Part shown: one piece after another, positions 1 to 12,937 of the stretch
Position numbering within the stretch: the first letter of the stretch is position 1
Layout: the number at the start of each line of letters is the position of its first letter
Source: Epiperipatus broadwayi
Taxonomy: Eukaryota > Onychophora > Udeonychophora > Euonychophora > Peripatidae
Direction of reading: 5' to 3'
Assembly (NCBI GenBank): GCA_028023455.1
Contig: JAQFVV010000228.1
Coordinates: 1,633,591-1,697,590, forward strand
DNA length: 64,000 bases
Notes under the pieces: model-generated
Database searches by the model: none
Seen by the model: the letters and a program-made list of their open reading frames with translations, nothing else
Told to the model about the DNA's origin: nothing
Program-made: the position numbers and the translations under genes

Positions 1-3000
1 TTTTTTCATAAAAATTACTTTTTAAAAAAAAAACTTTTTAATAACAAATAAGGAAAACATTGAGAATTCAAGTGAAGACATTTTAAAAATAAAGTGATAG
101 AAAGTGAATTGTCTCAAACTATTTCAATTTTATTTTTCAAAAAAATTTTAATTAATTTTTTATTATAAAATTAAATTTATTAAGTTTGTAGAAGAACTTG
201 GTCATATATTTATGCATATGAATGTGTAGATATTGACTGAATGTAATTAGTAATGAATATCTGCACTTCCAAATTATAATATATTAATAAATAAATGTTT
301 AAACCAAATTAATCCATTGTTTAATATTTATTTTTTCAGATAGAAATACCATCCATATGGATATTTTCTTCCTAGCACTTGAATTAAAAATAAAATAATA
401 AAATAAAGTATCTGATTTTAACAACAAAAAAAAAATGTTAGTAATAATAATTGGTAAGTACTATTAAATGGGGTATTTTAATCAAAATTTTATGCAGAAT
501 ATTTTAAAAGAAATAACTTTCCAATTTTAAAGATTACATATTGAAAATTCACAATTTATGAAAATATTTAAAATAAATACCTTTAATAATATTTAATTTC
601 TTTAGTTTTATTCTATGATAATGATTTTATTTTTTCTAGTTTATTATTTTAAAGTTTATTAGCTTTATGGAACATATAACATGTTATTGTTACTATTTAA
701 TCTAATGTTATTGTAAAAATTGCAACTTCAACCAAATGTGTGAAATGTCAATATGGCATGTGCAGGAGACAAAAAGTTAAGAAATAATGTCTACCTCTGT
801 GTGACTTTTTATTATTTTTAGTCAAGTTAAGTATTTTCACATCCTTTAATGTACACTTTTTATGCTTTAAAAAGCTTGATTACATATTTAATTAGGAACA
901 GATTGTTTTTGCTTTTCAAATTAAGTTTGTAGTTAGAATAAAAAAGTTGGAGAGAAGGCCTGCAGTTTTTTCATGCAGAGAAATGATCAACTGAAGAATG
1001 TTCAACATGGTTATTTGTTTATAATATTGTTTATACTTTTCATATGCATAAGATTTCATATGCTTTAATTATGGAAAGTTTGATTACAATTTCACTAGGT
1101 AAAAATTATTAATATAAAAAGTGTACAGAATAAAAGTTAAATAAATTAATTTTATGTTATTAAAGATGATAACTTTGCTCTAGACTAGTCATAATCTTCT
1201 AAAAATATATGATATTGCAAGTTAAATAAATATTAAAAATTTCTTAATGAATAGAATTATTCATAAACCCTAATTACATGTTAAAATCCATTAAATACTT
1301 TAACTCTATTTTTTAATATGTATGTTTTCTTAGAGGGCTAAGCATATAACTTTTATTTGTTTCAAACTCTTATTCATCAGTTTCTGCTTTTGTACTTGTA
1401 AATAAATAAAAGACAATTATTTACTTGATAAGACACTATAGTAATAAGCAAATGAATAAATAATTGAGAACTATCACCAATAACTTAATGTTTGGTCATT
1501 ATTCCCTGTTGTAACTTCAAAAAGTTCTGATATATCAGTCTAAAATTTTCAGTGAAAATGCATACAAGCTGATAAAATAAAAATTATATATATATGTATA
1601 ATTACTGCCTACTTCTGTCAGTGCTAAGATGAAAACAAAATCGTCTTGTTTGGAAGTAATTTAATAAAAACAGTTTTAAACATAATGATAATAACATTAT
1701 CACTTCATGATCATAATACAGATAACCTTATTAAACTAAATTGTATTCTTCTTGCTGTTAGTAGGTTTTTTTAATACTACAAAGGCTTAGTTGACAGTTA
1801 ATTAATATTGATAATTTTTCTTGCCTCCCAGGTTGCCATTACTTGCTTGCCTTTAAAAGACAGAATGTGTTTAAGCTCTGTTTGTCACAGCTAGAAATCA
1901 AATGTGAGAGGACTAGTGTGAGAGACAAGTGTTCCTGCAAAGTTAACATCACTATTATTATTAAAGTTATTTCATTATTGGTTTAAGGTCAGCTTGCTTT
2001 CATATAATTAATCAAAATAAAAGCATTAAAAACTAATATATATATGTTAATTTATCTAATAAAACATTAAATAGCATATCATCTTGAAATAAAATTATAC
2101 TTTTTTGTAGTAAAATAATAAGATTGTGCAACATGTGTGTGCACATGTATACAGATGTGCTTTAGCATAAAGCAGATTCATTTAAAGTTTTATAGTTTAA
2201 AGTATTGCATTAGATAATATGAAAACATCCTTTATGTAGTCCATTGTACAGTAGCCTTCTATAAAAAAGCATTATTAAATAAGGTCGATGCTAGTCAAAT
2301 TCTGGATAGTAACAATTAATTTTAAGATAATTTTACATTCAACCTATCTGATAAAATGTAAGAATTATATTCAAATAATCCATTACAGTACAAAGATCTA
2401 TCCAACAACATTCCAAACAGTAACAATATAAATCAACAATAGAATTATTAAATAATATTACACTTTTGATATCTAAAATCAACTGGTGTCACATCTATAA
2501 TCAAAAAAAGAAAATAACTAACTCCCTAATCATTAATAAAATAAATAATCAAATGTCTGATACTCAGAAATTTATATGTAGTCCAAACTCTGGAAGTAAT
2601 AGACAAGCTGTGATCCATCGATTTTGAATTTCATTCAATCATTCCACCATTGCATCAAACTATGCAGAGTAAAATTAATTTAATTATAAATAAAAAAAAT
2701 GCAAAAAAAAAAAAGCAAAATTCACAACCTACTCATAAAAAATAATGATTGTAATAAAAAGAATAGATGAAAAATATAATCTGTTGCATGAACTGAAATC
2801 AGCAACATAAAAATATTTTTCCCACTACTAATATAAACAAAACTGTTATATGTATATGGCAATATATACACAAAGATGATTTATTTACAAATGCAAAGGA
2901 AGCCACTGTTCCGTTAAATTAAAGATAGAACATTAAAAAATATAAAATGTGATTTTATTTTAAGTTGTAAAATTTATGTAAAGAGTATAAAAGTAATTCT

Positions 3001-6000
3001 TAGCAATTAGATGTTTGAATCAATGGAGAAAACATATTAATACCAATGCTAAAATAGATGTGAAATCATATACTTTCTGGCCAGAAAACTTAACTACGGA
3101 TAAAATAAGCTTTATAGAAGTCTAATAACATAAGCTGAGATGTAGAAAAATCAAGAACAGCTCTAAGATCATACAAAAACAAAATCAGATATGTTTTTTA
3201 AAACATATATATATAAAACTAAAAATAACATTAAAACTAAAAAGATTCTAATAATAAAAAATAAATTACAAATGTTTAAACATTCAAAACAATTAAAAAT
3301 AACTAAACAGTTGAATAAAATAATAAGATTATAGTCAAAGAAAATGCAAGCCAGTTTAATAAAATAATGATATGAAATTAGATTTACAAATACGAGACCA
3401 TCAACTTCTAACATAATTGCAATATAAAGCAATTATTGAAGATGACCATTCAAAGGAGTGAGATAAATCTCATAATTTTCAACATACAGTATGGAGAAAA
3501 TGAGACAACAAAAGCAAGACAGCTCTGATCAGTCAATTCTAACTACAAAAAATATCTACATCTTAAAAAAATACTTCATGTCATGCAATATGTAATGCTG
3601 CTAACAGTAAAAGGATTCCTAATATTAAAACATAAAACAAAATGGAACAGAGTTTAAAAAATGTAAGACCTATAATGAAATGAAAATTTTATACATGGTT
3701 TCTTCATTCTCGGTGTGATAATAAAAACAAGAGTTTAAAGTTGTAGCACAAGTATTTGAAATGGTTGCAGATATGTTTACAAATACATAGCAAATGAAGT
3801 TAGAAATAAGTAAAGTGATTAATAAAATCTCATATTATCTAATTAGATTCAACCTTTCTGACAATTCGAGTCAGATTGCAAACAGTAATAATTGAAAAAT
3901 AGAAAACAACTGTAAAACTGCAAAAAATCAAAGCTTATTTTAATATTAAGATGTAAAAGAATAAAATTGGGGTAAAGGTTTCAAGTTGAGAATTAACATT
4001 AAATATAAAGTATAAGATTTCAGAACAATAACAAAATAACAGAAAGAGTTACTTCCATTTGACTATCAATCATAAAGTTAAATGATTGATATATAAATAA
4101 AAATAAACATTTTTTAAATTATTAAACAGAAAATAAAAGTGATTTAATTAGATAGGTCTATATCAAAATCAATTTCAATAGCATTAATTAAATTCATACA
4201 ATAATTACAGTTTTTAAAAAAGAAAAACATAACTCAGCAAGTGTAGAATTAAGAAAAGACAAAAATGTGCAGTTAGAATGACAAACAAAAATATAAAATT
4301 TAGAGAAAGAAAATAATAATAATCACAAACAACAATATAAAAAGGTTTTAAATAATTAAATAATAAATATAAATATTTCTTTAATAAAAGTGCAAATACT
4401 TTTGTGCTAACAAAAACATATCCAATCTTAATGGTGAGATGTCTTACTAAAGTTTATGATGTTAGTCTAAAATTAAGATGCTATTATAACTTGTGTTAAG
4501 ATGGTAGTAAGTCAAACTATTACAGGTAATGAAATATTATCATTTAAAATTTATTATTCTATCACATTGAATAAAAAAATTAACATATATAAACTAATAA
4601 TATTTACAATAAAAAAAGACAATTTGCCAAGCTCCAAAATCATCTAAATTCAGTGTTGGCAAAAGTAATTTACATGATTAAAAGATCATTTATTTTAGAG
4701 ATAATAATATATAAATGTGATAATATGTTGAAATAGTCCAATATATTATCACATCTAATATACGATCATCATAAACCTTCAGGCAAATATAAAAATAATA
4801 AATCTCTACATTTCCAATCAGCATGTAATCTTATTAACTGAAAAAATTGATTTGAACATTAAACAACTTAATCTGATTTTAAAAATATTTAATTATAAAG
4901 TAAATAGGAAAATCAAAATTTTATCCTTATTTTTAAAAAATTAAAATATCTGTAGTATAAAGTTTAAGACCAACACTTATCTAAATAGATAAAGTATATA
5001 CCCATACATTTTTAATTTAATTATGATTTTTTTTCAGTCATTACAAGTGTAATTTTAATGTACAATTTCTGGATTTTATTCTTTTCACCAACTACCAATA
5101 ATTATAACAAATTAGAAGAGAAGAAATCCCTTAAGTAATGTAGGAATTTCTTAAACAAAATTTTTTACAAATCTATTAACAAGATTATTACTAATAAAGT
5201 TCAAAAATTGCTTCATTTTAATCCATAGATTATACTTTATAAATAAATAATATCTAGGAAAAATCACAAGTGTGAATGTAATCAGAATGGTAATATAAAG
5301 TTTTAAATACCATGGTAGAATGTAATTATAATATTTAAAGCATTTCAAAAATAAATGCTCCATTTTAGAAGAATGATTATGATCACTGAATAAATTAGTA
5401 AAAGATTTAAATATGTAGCATTTGCAGCTTAAATGTATGAATATTAAAAATTGCTTCTTTCTATTACTGTCATCACTATAATATTTTAGCATTCACTCGG
5501 TGCTAAACAAACTCTCAAAAAAATATTCTGCTCTAATTTCAGAATATATATTCTCTTTTTAAACTTTTATTTATAATGTTAATGACAAACACCTATTTAA
5601 CATGATATCAGATTCATTATGCAGCTTATGTATTCCTATGAAAAAAATATTCTAACACATTTTTGAATAGCAGCATCTTTTTCCATATAATCATATTTTG
5701 CATTAAGAAAAATATATCATTCTAAAATTACTTTTATTAAAATTATTATGGTATATAAAATATAAATGTATATTTATAGATAGCCTAAAAATTCTTCCAT
5801 TGCAATTGACAAAATGCTATATTATAATAAAATAAAAATATCTAACTAAACAAAAATTACTCCTGAGATATCAAATGGTCAAGATATATTATGTAAAACA
5901 TCTAAAAACTTATAACATGGAAAGATTAGAAATATCATTAATGGAGTAACTTGAAAATTTGAAGAAGAAATAATGAGATGAAATTTTAAAATCGTTGTTA

Positions 6001-6864
6001 AAATAGATGTGTGAAATATTGTAGAATGTTTAGTACATATAAAGCAAAATTTATCTGATATTAAAAAAACAAAAAGCTCTAACAAAACTGTTGACAAATT
6101 GATAGAAGACTAATGAAATAAGGAAGAAATAAAATAAAAAACTTTAAAGTTATAAAACAATTATATAAATTACTAAATATTACATATATACCATATGCAG
6201 CTATAACCTGGTTAATAATAAATAAAAGATGAATAAAATAAATAATTATGATATCAAATAAAATTAAAACAATAGTTTTAAATCTAAGTACGCATACACT
6301 CCCAACAAATAAAATGATACTTAAGATAATTATTTTTTAATTTTTTTTTTTAAATAATAAAACTGACAAAAAAAAAGGTGAGTGAGAAGAAAAGACAAAG
6401 AGATAAAAATAATAAAAGATGACAAGTGGAACAAAAATTAAAATGGAAAAGAAAAAAAAGACAAAAAATTAACAGGAAAATTGAACCATTAAACTTCTTT
6501 TTAACTGTTTTAGATATAAAGTTATTTTTGAGATTACTAGGAGCAAAATTTATCATATCAAAAGTCAAAAAATCATTTATATTTTAGATATTATAAATAT
6601 AAACCATTAATCTTTTTAACTAACAAGTTACTATTTTATAAAATTATTTCCATTGAGGAACTTTATAAATCAAATCTATGACAGATCATTCCGAATTTTT
6701 AAGTAAACTGATCATTTTTATTTTTAATATCTTTTATTTTCATTTCATATAGTGTATAAAATGTTTAAATATGTATTCATACATCTTTTGTAAATTTTAC
6801 TTTAATGAAATAAACTCTATCCATTTTTATTAAATTATACATTATATTTAAATACAAATATATT
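1..6864. other. AT-rich non-coding stretch, no gene seen
   Basis: About 6.9 kb of A/T-dominated sequence with many short poly-A and poly-T tracts and TA microsatellite runs. The open frames here (for example around 3169-3432 and 5151-5492, both minus) are low-complexity Phe/Ile/Leu/Tyr/Asn-rich translations of AT-rich DNA without a recognisable domain. I see no transposon ends, RNA gene or conserved island. Confidence 0.7.
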
Positions 6865-6872
6865 GTCTATAC
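6865..6872. repeat. Left 8 bp target site duplication of the hAT
   Basis: The bases gtctatac directly precede the CAGGGGTC end and recur exactly at 9471-9478. Confidence 0.9.
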
Positions 6873-9470
6873 CAGGGGTCGGTAAACTATGGCTCATGAG
6901 CCATATGTGGCTCTTTTGATATATATATATCGTTCTTCAGTAATGTCTATATTTTTCCACAGGGCCAACGCATTCATAAAAAACATTGCAAATACGAAAT
7001 AAAAAATTATAAGAAATAAAGATAAAACAAGGACAAATCCAGGACATATAGACCCCCTGCTTTGTAGTAAAATTAAAAATAAAACTATCATAGTTTCAAT
7101 TTATAAAATTTTTAAAATATTTTATTAATGTAATCATGATTTTATTTGTTTTATAAGTCTAGCAAAACTTCACAATTAATAAGTGAGCACATGGTTGCCC
7201 TCTAGTGGTCAAGATAATGTTAGAAATGGCAGAATGTGAAGGCCCATATTCTAGAAGAGGAATGTATCATATTTTTTTGTGTAGTTGTGCAAATGTGGAT
7301 ATAATGTGTTAAATAAAATACAATATTTAAAGTGTTTTTCAACATGATTACAAAGAAAAGACTGAGAAAAACATTAGATGATCATTATGATTTTAAAATG
7401 AATGGACTGAATCTTTTGTGTTTATCATGAACTTGAACAGCCTTCCAATCTGTCTTATTTGCTAAGAAACACTGGCACAAAACAAGAAGTATAATTTGGA
7501 GACACTTCATGACAAAACATACCACATTTGCCATAACATATCCTGTCACTGACACGAGAAAAAGAGTAATTGAAGAACTTTAGAAAAATATTGAAAAATA
7601 AATTCCATGTTTGATTATTGGAGACAGTCTGCCAATAAAATTGCTATTGCAAGCTTTGTAATAACTCAGGAAATCTCTAAGAGATGAAAACCAATCACAA
7701 ATGATATAAAATGTTGTTTTGTTAAAGCATCTGAAGAACTTTTTCATGATTTCAAAAATAAAACAGATTTTAAATAAAATTAAAAACATGCCATTATCTG
7801 CCAAAACAATAGCAGATAAGATAGTTAAAATGACCTTAAATGTGGCCAGTCAACAAATTTATGACATTAAATTATCTTCAGCTTTATCAATTGCAGTGGA
7901 TGAGTCTTGCAACATCAAGGGCACAGCCCAGATTTCCCTTTATGTATGTTATATATCATCTGAGGATCCAAGAAAACAACTTTTAGGATTATTGCCACTC
8001 AAGGGCCAAATATGAGGAGAGGACATAGCATATGCTGTCATTGAAAGCATGGAAAAAAACCATATCTTACTTGATAAAAGTGTGACAATTGCAGCTGATG
8101 GGCAAAAAGTATTATGGGATGGGAAAAGGTGTTTGTTTCAATTTTAAAAAAAAAACATTAATCATGAAGTGATTACTTTCCATTGTATACTTCATCAGGA
8201 AGCACTTTGTGTACAAACATTTCCAGAAAAAATCAGTAAAGTTAAGGACTTGGCAATTAAGATTATTAATTTTATTGCAGCAAAAGGACTTAACCATCTT
8301 CAATATGAAAAATTGCTATGTGAAATGGCGAGTAAGTTTTCAGATCTTCTCCAATATAATAGGGTTCAATGGCTTTCCAGAGACAATATGTTAAAACATT
8401 TTGCATAAATGAAATCAGATTATATTTAGAATTAACAGAAAATCAGTGGTTGCAAAAATTGTATTTTATGGTTGATGTTACATCACAACTGAATCAGCTC
8501 AATTGTAAATTACAAGTTAAGGGAAATACTGCTTTTTCAATGGTAGAAGAAATTATTATGTTTGAAAAAAAAATTGATTATATTTGCTAGAGAGGAAAAA
8601 TTTAGTTCATTTCCCAAACCCTCATTAACAAAGATTATTTTAAGACAACAATTTTAAACATGAGAAAATATTTTCTTCAAAGGTTTCAGGAATTTAGAAA
8701 TGATAAAGCAATTCTGGCTTTTATTACAAATCCTCTTAATGCAATGTGAGAGAATTAAAATTTTCAACATTTGATATTGATGCAGGTAATTTTAAAGTAT
8801 AATTGCTGGACTTGACAAGCAAAGATTTATTGAGCTACAAATTTGTTCACTTTAATATTGAAATGGAAGAATTTTGGAAAAAATGTAGTCTGCTTTAACA
8901 GAACCGGCAGTGCCATAAAAAACCTACAGAAGGCAGACTCTATGATTTTTACTACTTGGAATAATTTTCTATATTCATATCATGAGTTGAAAAAAATTGT
9001 ATTTGATATTCTCACTATCTTTGGATCTACATGCTTATGTAAACAATCATTTTCTAACATGAATTTTATTAAATGTAAATTGAGGAACCAAATTACTGAT
9101 GCCAACCTGGAATTATGTCTTATATTAAAAACCACTAATTACCAACAGGACATACAGAAAACTTTCTAATGAAATGCAAGCTCATTGTTCACACTAATTA
9201 AAACCAATGTTAGCAATTTTCCATGTGGTTTAATCTTTATTTAATAAAGATGTAATTAATATTATAACTTCACATGATCACCATTTCTTATGCTTGCTTA
9301 TATCTGTTGCACTGAGTGGAGAGCTTTGCCTGTTTTAATATTATAACTTGTTATAGTATTTCTTTAAATTTCCTTATTTGTAAAAATATATTCATGGCTC
9401 TCGAATAATTTTTAAATTCTTAAGAGTGTCAGATTTGGCTCTTCCATCTCAAAAAGTTTGCAGACCCCTG
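6873..9470 (+). mobile_element. hAT DNA transposon, nearly full length, inactive
   Basis: The element starts CAGGGGTCGGTAAACT and ends with the inverted counterpart AGTTTGCAGACCCCTG, a 16 bp terminal inverted repeat with two mismatches. It is flanked by a perfect 8 bp direct repeat, gtctatac, at 6865-6872 and 9471-9478; an 8 bp target duplication is the hallmark of hAT insertion. GGCTC-type subterminal motifs recur near both ends, as expected for transposase binding sites. The interior holds a decayed transposase of the ZBED/GTF2IRD2-like group on the same strand. At about 2.6 kb this is the usual size of an autonomous hAT, so it inserted whole and then decayed by point mutation. It landed in the 3' end of a SINE whose remaining part begins right after the right-hand duplication. 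Confidence 0.93.
7340..9169 (+). pseudogene. Decayed hAT transposase (GTF2IRD2/ZBED-like)
   Basis: Pieces of one protein lie in order in different frames. Around 7340-7560 is a BED-finger-like part including a WRHFMTKH stretch that resembles the His end of such a finger. At 7719-8015 is the start of the catalytic region, with a conserved block around LSIAVDES, then GLLPLKG, and after a stop GEDIAYAVIE. At 8169-8590 are further fragments containing FPEKI and a degraded RVQWLSR motif. At 8990-9169 is the C-terminal hAT dimerisation block with FGSTCLCKQSFSNM followed by a LRNQITDANLE motif. At least five stops or frameshifts separate these blocks, so no transposase can be made. Family assignment rests on motif memory of GTF2IRD2-like hAT proteins, which are common in arthropods and molluscs. 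Confidence 0.88.
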
Positions 9471-9478
9471 GTCTATAC
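9471..9478. repeat. Right 8 bp target site duplication of the hAT
   Basis: Exact copy of 6865-6872, immediately outside the right terminal repeat. Confidence 0.9.
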
Positions 9479-9579
9479 TGAATTTAATGTAATTAGAAAG
9501 GATTTGAACTGAGACTTTCAAGCTCCCTACATCTATCCACTCCATCTTATACAACTGATTCACATGGCCACATACATGT
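9475..9579 (-). repeat. SINE-like tRNA-related repeat (family C tail), minus copy
   Basis: On the minus strand this reads a tRNA-like segment with GATGGAGTGGATAG (A-box-like) and a B-box-like GTTCAAATCC, then TAATTA and TTCAGTATA. The same unit is found at 19.43, 24.29, 27.78 and 43.52 kb. Its 3' end was interrupted by the hAT, since the right target duplication runs directly into the tail. Confidence 0.75.
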
Positions 9580-9645
9580 ATCAGTTGTATAAGATGGAGT
9601 GGATGAAAGTCTGATTTCAAATCCCTTCTAATTAAATTATCTATT
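9578..9645 (+). repeat. Second SINE-like copy, head-to-head with the first
   Basis: This copy repeats ATCAGTTGTATAAGATGGAG and then a shortened tRNA-like part ending with a TTTCAAATCCC B-box-like motif. It faces the neighbouring minus copy, giving an inverted repeat with its centre near 9570. It lacks the GCTGAAGGGAGCTT segment present in the other copies. Confidence 0.7.
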
Positions 9646-11642
9646 GAAAATTATTGTATATACATTCTGCTCCTATCAAAAATAAATCTCGAATACTTAA
9701 ATCAATTTTTATAATGTGCCTTCCATTAACTAGTTTGTTTTTTTGTTTTTTTAATAGCTTGTAAACAGTATTTTTATTTAAATCAAAATAATGTCACTAA
9801 AACTTTTTCGAAAAGAATATTTTTATGCCAATTATCTTTATCTTGTCAATCAAAAAAAGAAATATAAATAATGGACAATTACTGGTTTAAGAATGGTATT
9901 TTAAGCCTTTAAGATCAATCATTTTCTGCGTTAATTGTTGCCTTTAAAAAAAAAGTCTGTCCTTAGCAATAAAGCAAAAAAGAAATATATCTTTCTTCAA
10001 AAGAATGATATTGCTAACAATTTTCAAGTATTTAAGATTTTTTTTTTTTTTTTTTGCATTCAGAATTTTTAAATACTTACATTAATAATAAAATGTATTG
10101 AATTTTGACTCTTAAAACTTGTCAAATATTTATTTTTATAATATATAATGCGTAGAATAATATAATCTTATATATGACTGGCTAGTTCGCAGATTTACTG
10201 GCTCTCAAATATCTCTCGTCAATTATCAGTAGTAATTTCTAGCAGTTGTATAATTAATTCTTAATAAAAATTATTATAGAATGCAGACTTCCAAAGTGGA
10301 GATAATAAAACATTATTTTCTTTATTATAAATATCTGCATTACCTTAAAGTTAATAACAAAAAGAAGCACTTTAATTATGAAAACAAAAAAAAGTCTTAA
10401 AGTAAATTTTCATGCAAAAAATACTATGTATAGTAATTAAAATAATCCCTCTTTCAAATTATAAAATTTAATAAGAATGGCATTATACTACTATTTATAA
10501 TTTTAAAACTTGATTGTGCATTAGAAGAAAAATATATTTGAAAGCAAGTAACTTTGAAATAGAAGTTAGCTGTAAAAGTAGAACAACCAATCACACATAT
10601 TGTTGTGGTAATTTAAAAGAGAGTAACAATAATACATTATATACTCATAGTATATCACTTGAAAATAATACACACAAAACAAACTAAATAATAAAGCAAA
10701 TACAGTCTTCAACTTTATTAAAATGATTGTATAAATTTATAAACAAATACTCAATAAGTAAAATGTATATATATAGGTATAATACTGAATATTCTGAAAT
10801 CCGTGAATTTGATAACTTTTATTTTAGCACTTTTTAGATCAACAACAGAAATATATATATAGATTACTGTATTGATTAATAAAAAGATTGAATTGTTAAA
10901 AAAATTAGATCACACTATGTTATGCATGCCATTAAAATACTTTGTAATACATATTGATTCTTAACTGATACATTGACTATTAAATCCAAAAAAGGTACAA
11001 TTCTGTGCTAAAAGTTTATTTTCAAAACAGATGAAAGCAGAAAAAACATATTTTTTGTTTAATCACTTTTACATCAGATTAATTCCTCTCACATGATTGA
11101 AATATATAGATGCTAATACATTAATTACAATATATATGTCCAAAAACCACATTTGTATTAATTATTTTTCAATTATTTTTTAAATAATGTTTACTGAAAA
11201 TGGTTTAATTTTTCTTTAATTAATAATCTTTTTAACTTTTTGTATCCCACATATTCCACATTGACTTTTATGTGCATTTGGTTCAAAATATAATTTTCTC
11301 AAAGTCATTAAATTATATAAAAATAAAATATTACATATTCCATAAAGCTACCATGTCATAATCATAAAATAAAAAATAAAGAATTTCAATTTATTTATAA
11401 ATTGTAAATTTTGATATATACATTTTAAAATAAGATTTTTTACAATTAATTTTAAATTATTCTACATAAAATTGTTATTAAAATGACATATTATATATCT
11501 ATTGATTATATTTCAAGCAATTTTTTTTTTTTTTTGTAAAAGCAGAACATCTTATTATTTCATTTTTACTCCAAAATATAAAGAAACCCATTTCAAGTGC
11601 TACTTTCTTTCCTAGCAAAATAAATATTAGCTAATATAATAA
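9646..11642. other. AT-rich non-coding stretch
   Basis: Only AT-rich sequence with homopolymer runs such as the T tract near 10040. No coding, RNA or transposon signal was recognised. Confidence 0.6.
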
Positions 11643-11749
11643 TTTTTTTTTCATATATCATAGCATTGGCCAGGAAGTGAACCCACAACCGTCTGCAACC
11701 AACTACTTGCTTGCAAGGCAGCTGCGATGACCCCTCGGCTTTGAAAAGC
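11643..11749 (-). repeat. tRNA-derived SINE (CTTGCAAGC family), minus strand
   Basis: Read on the minus strand: GCCGAGGGGTCATCGCAGCT (A-box-like), then GCCTTGCAAGCAAG, GTTGGTTGCAGAC, a GTGGGTTCACTTCC B-box-like motif, and ATGATATATGAAAAAAAA, an A-rich 3' tail. A second copy lies at 16.80 kb with the same order of blocks. The layout, tRNA-like head then short body then A tail, is that of a Pol III SINE. It is not a functional tRNA because no acceptor stem pairs. Confidence 0.75.
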
Positions 11750-12522
11750 AAATATGCAAACTGTACTTGGGCAATTTATACACATGCACATATCTATTCA
11801 TTTACATACACACACATTTGTGCATATACAAATATATAACCAAAATTCTTCAAGTAAACTTAATTTTATTTTTATCACAAAAATAGTTTAATTTTCTGAA
11901 GAATAAATTTGAAATAATTTATTAAGACAATTCATTTCAGTAAGAGACAATTTATTTCAATATAATGTAAATTAATATTTAAAAATGTAATTACTAATAT
12001 TGTACCTATACTGAAAATAAATATCAATTTGTTCTAAAATTTCTGTAATATTCTCCATGAAATTTTTTTAAAAATAATAGCTTTTACAAAAAAAATTATA
12101 GAAAAAATGGTAAGTAATAGCATCACTTTGAAAATAATATTTTATGATTCAATAATCTTAAGATAAAGATTAAAGAATTTCAGAATAATGATATTAAACC
12201 TATACTTGAATTCTTTAAAATGTTTAATTTGAATTACACATTACATGATTTTTCTTTGATTGCATACAACAAAAGCTTTTAAGACCAAAACTATCTGCTA
12301 GGGCAATGAGTAGATACCAAATTACACTATAATCCATATTCCTAGCTTACTTCATAACTACTATCCTTAAGTAAGAAGAAAATTTGGATAATTAGCATTT
12401 GAGCATATAATATCCTTCTTTAACTCATTTGTATTACCAAGCCCATCAGCCTGAAATTCAGAAACATCCTAAAGTTTTAAGTCCAAGACACCTTTATTTA
12501 CATGGTTATATAGATTTAATTA
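11750..12522. other. AT-rich stretch beside the family A foldback
   Basis: Mostly featureless. A block around 12240-12290 (ACATGATTTTTCTTTGATTG) resembles sequence at 13114-13165 on the other side of the foldback, which could mean the foldback entered an older repeat or that a flank was duplicated. Confidence 0.4.
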
Positions 12523-12536
12523 TTGTCTAGTAATTA
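12523..12536. repeat. Possible left target duplication of the family A element
   Basis: TTGTCTAGTAATTA is repeated exactly at 13045-13058. The two copies bracket the foldback, although the left one lies 44 bp outside the paired arm. Confidence 0.4.
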
Positions 12537-12690
12537 CATCACATGATCACCATCTCATACTAGCCCATTATTGTTGTAAACAAAGGAAAAACTCTCCATA
12601 CAGTAATGCCACCCTGTGCCAACCAGATTAATCAATGGATGCCAGAAGGCTTGTGCTTAAAATCCCTAACTAGTGCCTACTCATCCAATA

Positions 12691-12732
12691 TCCCCAGACT
12701 AGTTTCTGGCTTGTAGCCATCATAAGTGAGGA
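12691..12732 (-). ncRNA. Type I hammerhead ribozyme, core mutated (family A)
   Basis: On the minus strand the order is stem I TCCTCA, core CTTATGA, stem II TGGC-TACAA-GCCA, GAAA, short stem III C-TA-G, cleavage triplet GTC and stem I partner TGGGGA. All stems pair, but the invariant G5 of CTGANGA is T, which should abolish cleavage. It lies 77 nt from the intact copy at 12768-12809, forming a two-unit tandem array. Confidence 0.8.
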
Positions 12733-12767
12733 GTTTTGGATCCTAACTAGTGCCTATTCATCCAATA

Positions 12768-12809
12768 TCCCCAGACTAGTTTCTGGCTTGTGGCCATCAT
12801 CAGTGAGGA
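12768..12809 (-). ncRNA. Type I hammerhead ribozyme, complete core (family A)
   Basis: Reading the minus strand: TCCTCA (stem I 5' side), CTGATGA (core), TGGC-CACAA-GCCA (4 bp stem II), GAAA (core), CTAGTC giving a minimal stem III with two-base loop TA and cleavage triplet GTC, then TGGGGA closing stem I. Every conserved core position is present and all three helices pair. Predicted cleavage follows the C complementary to base 12774. Such short stem III hammerheads are known from animal retrozymes and Penelope-like elements, where they are thought to work best as dimers because helix III is weak alone. Confidence 0.9.
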
Positions 12810-12847
12810 GTCTTGGATGTGAGAGCAAGTACTCTCAGATCCAAGAC

Positions 12848-12877
12848 TCCTCACTGATGATGGCCACAAGCCAGAAA
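12848..12877 (+). ncRNA. Truncated hammerhead half (family A)
   Basis: TCCTCA, CTGATGA, the TGGC/GCCA stem II hairpin and GAAA are all present, but then the sequence departs to TGCTCTCACATCC. The stem III, cleavage triplet and returning stem I strand are missing. It sits 48 nt upstream of the complete copy at 12896-12937. Confidence 0.8.
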
Positions 12878-12895
12878 TGCTCTCACATCCAAGAC

Positions 12896-12937
12896 TCCTC
12901 ACTGATGATGGCCACAAGCCAGAAACTAGTCTGGGGA
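12896..12937 (+). ncRNA. Type I hammerhead ribozyme, complete core (family A)
   Basis: TCCTCA at 12896-12901, CTGATGA at 12902-12908, stem II TGGCCACAAGCCA at 12909-12921, GAAA at 12922-12925, CTAGTC at 12926-12931 and TGGGGA at 12932-12937. Stem I pairs over six positions including one G-U, stem II is a clean 4 bp helix, and the minimal stem III brings GTC to the core, so cleavage is predicted after 12931. It is the opposite-strand equal of 12768-12809. Confidence 0.9.

Noticed and set aside
5151-5492. A 113-residue minus-strand frame as a gene
   Set aside because: Phe/Tyr/Ile/Asn/Lys-rich, no recognisable domain and no supporting features around it.
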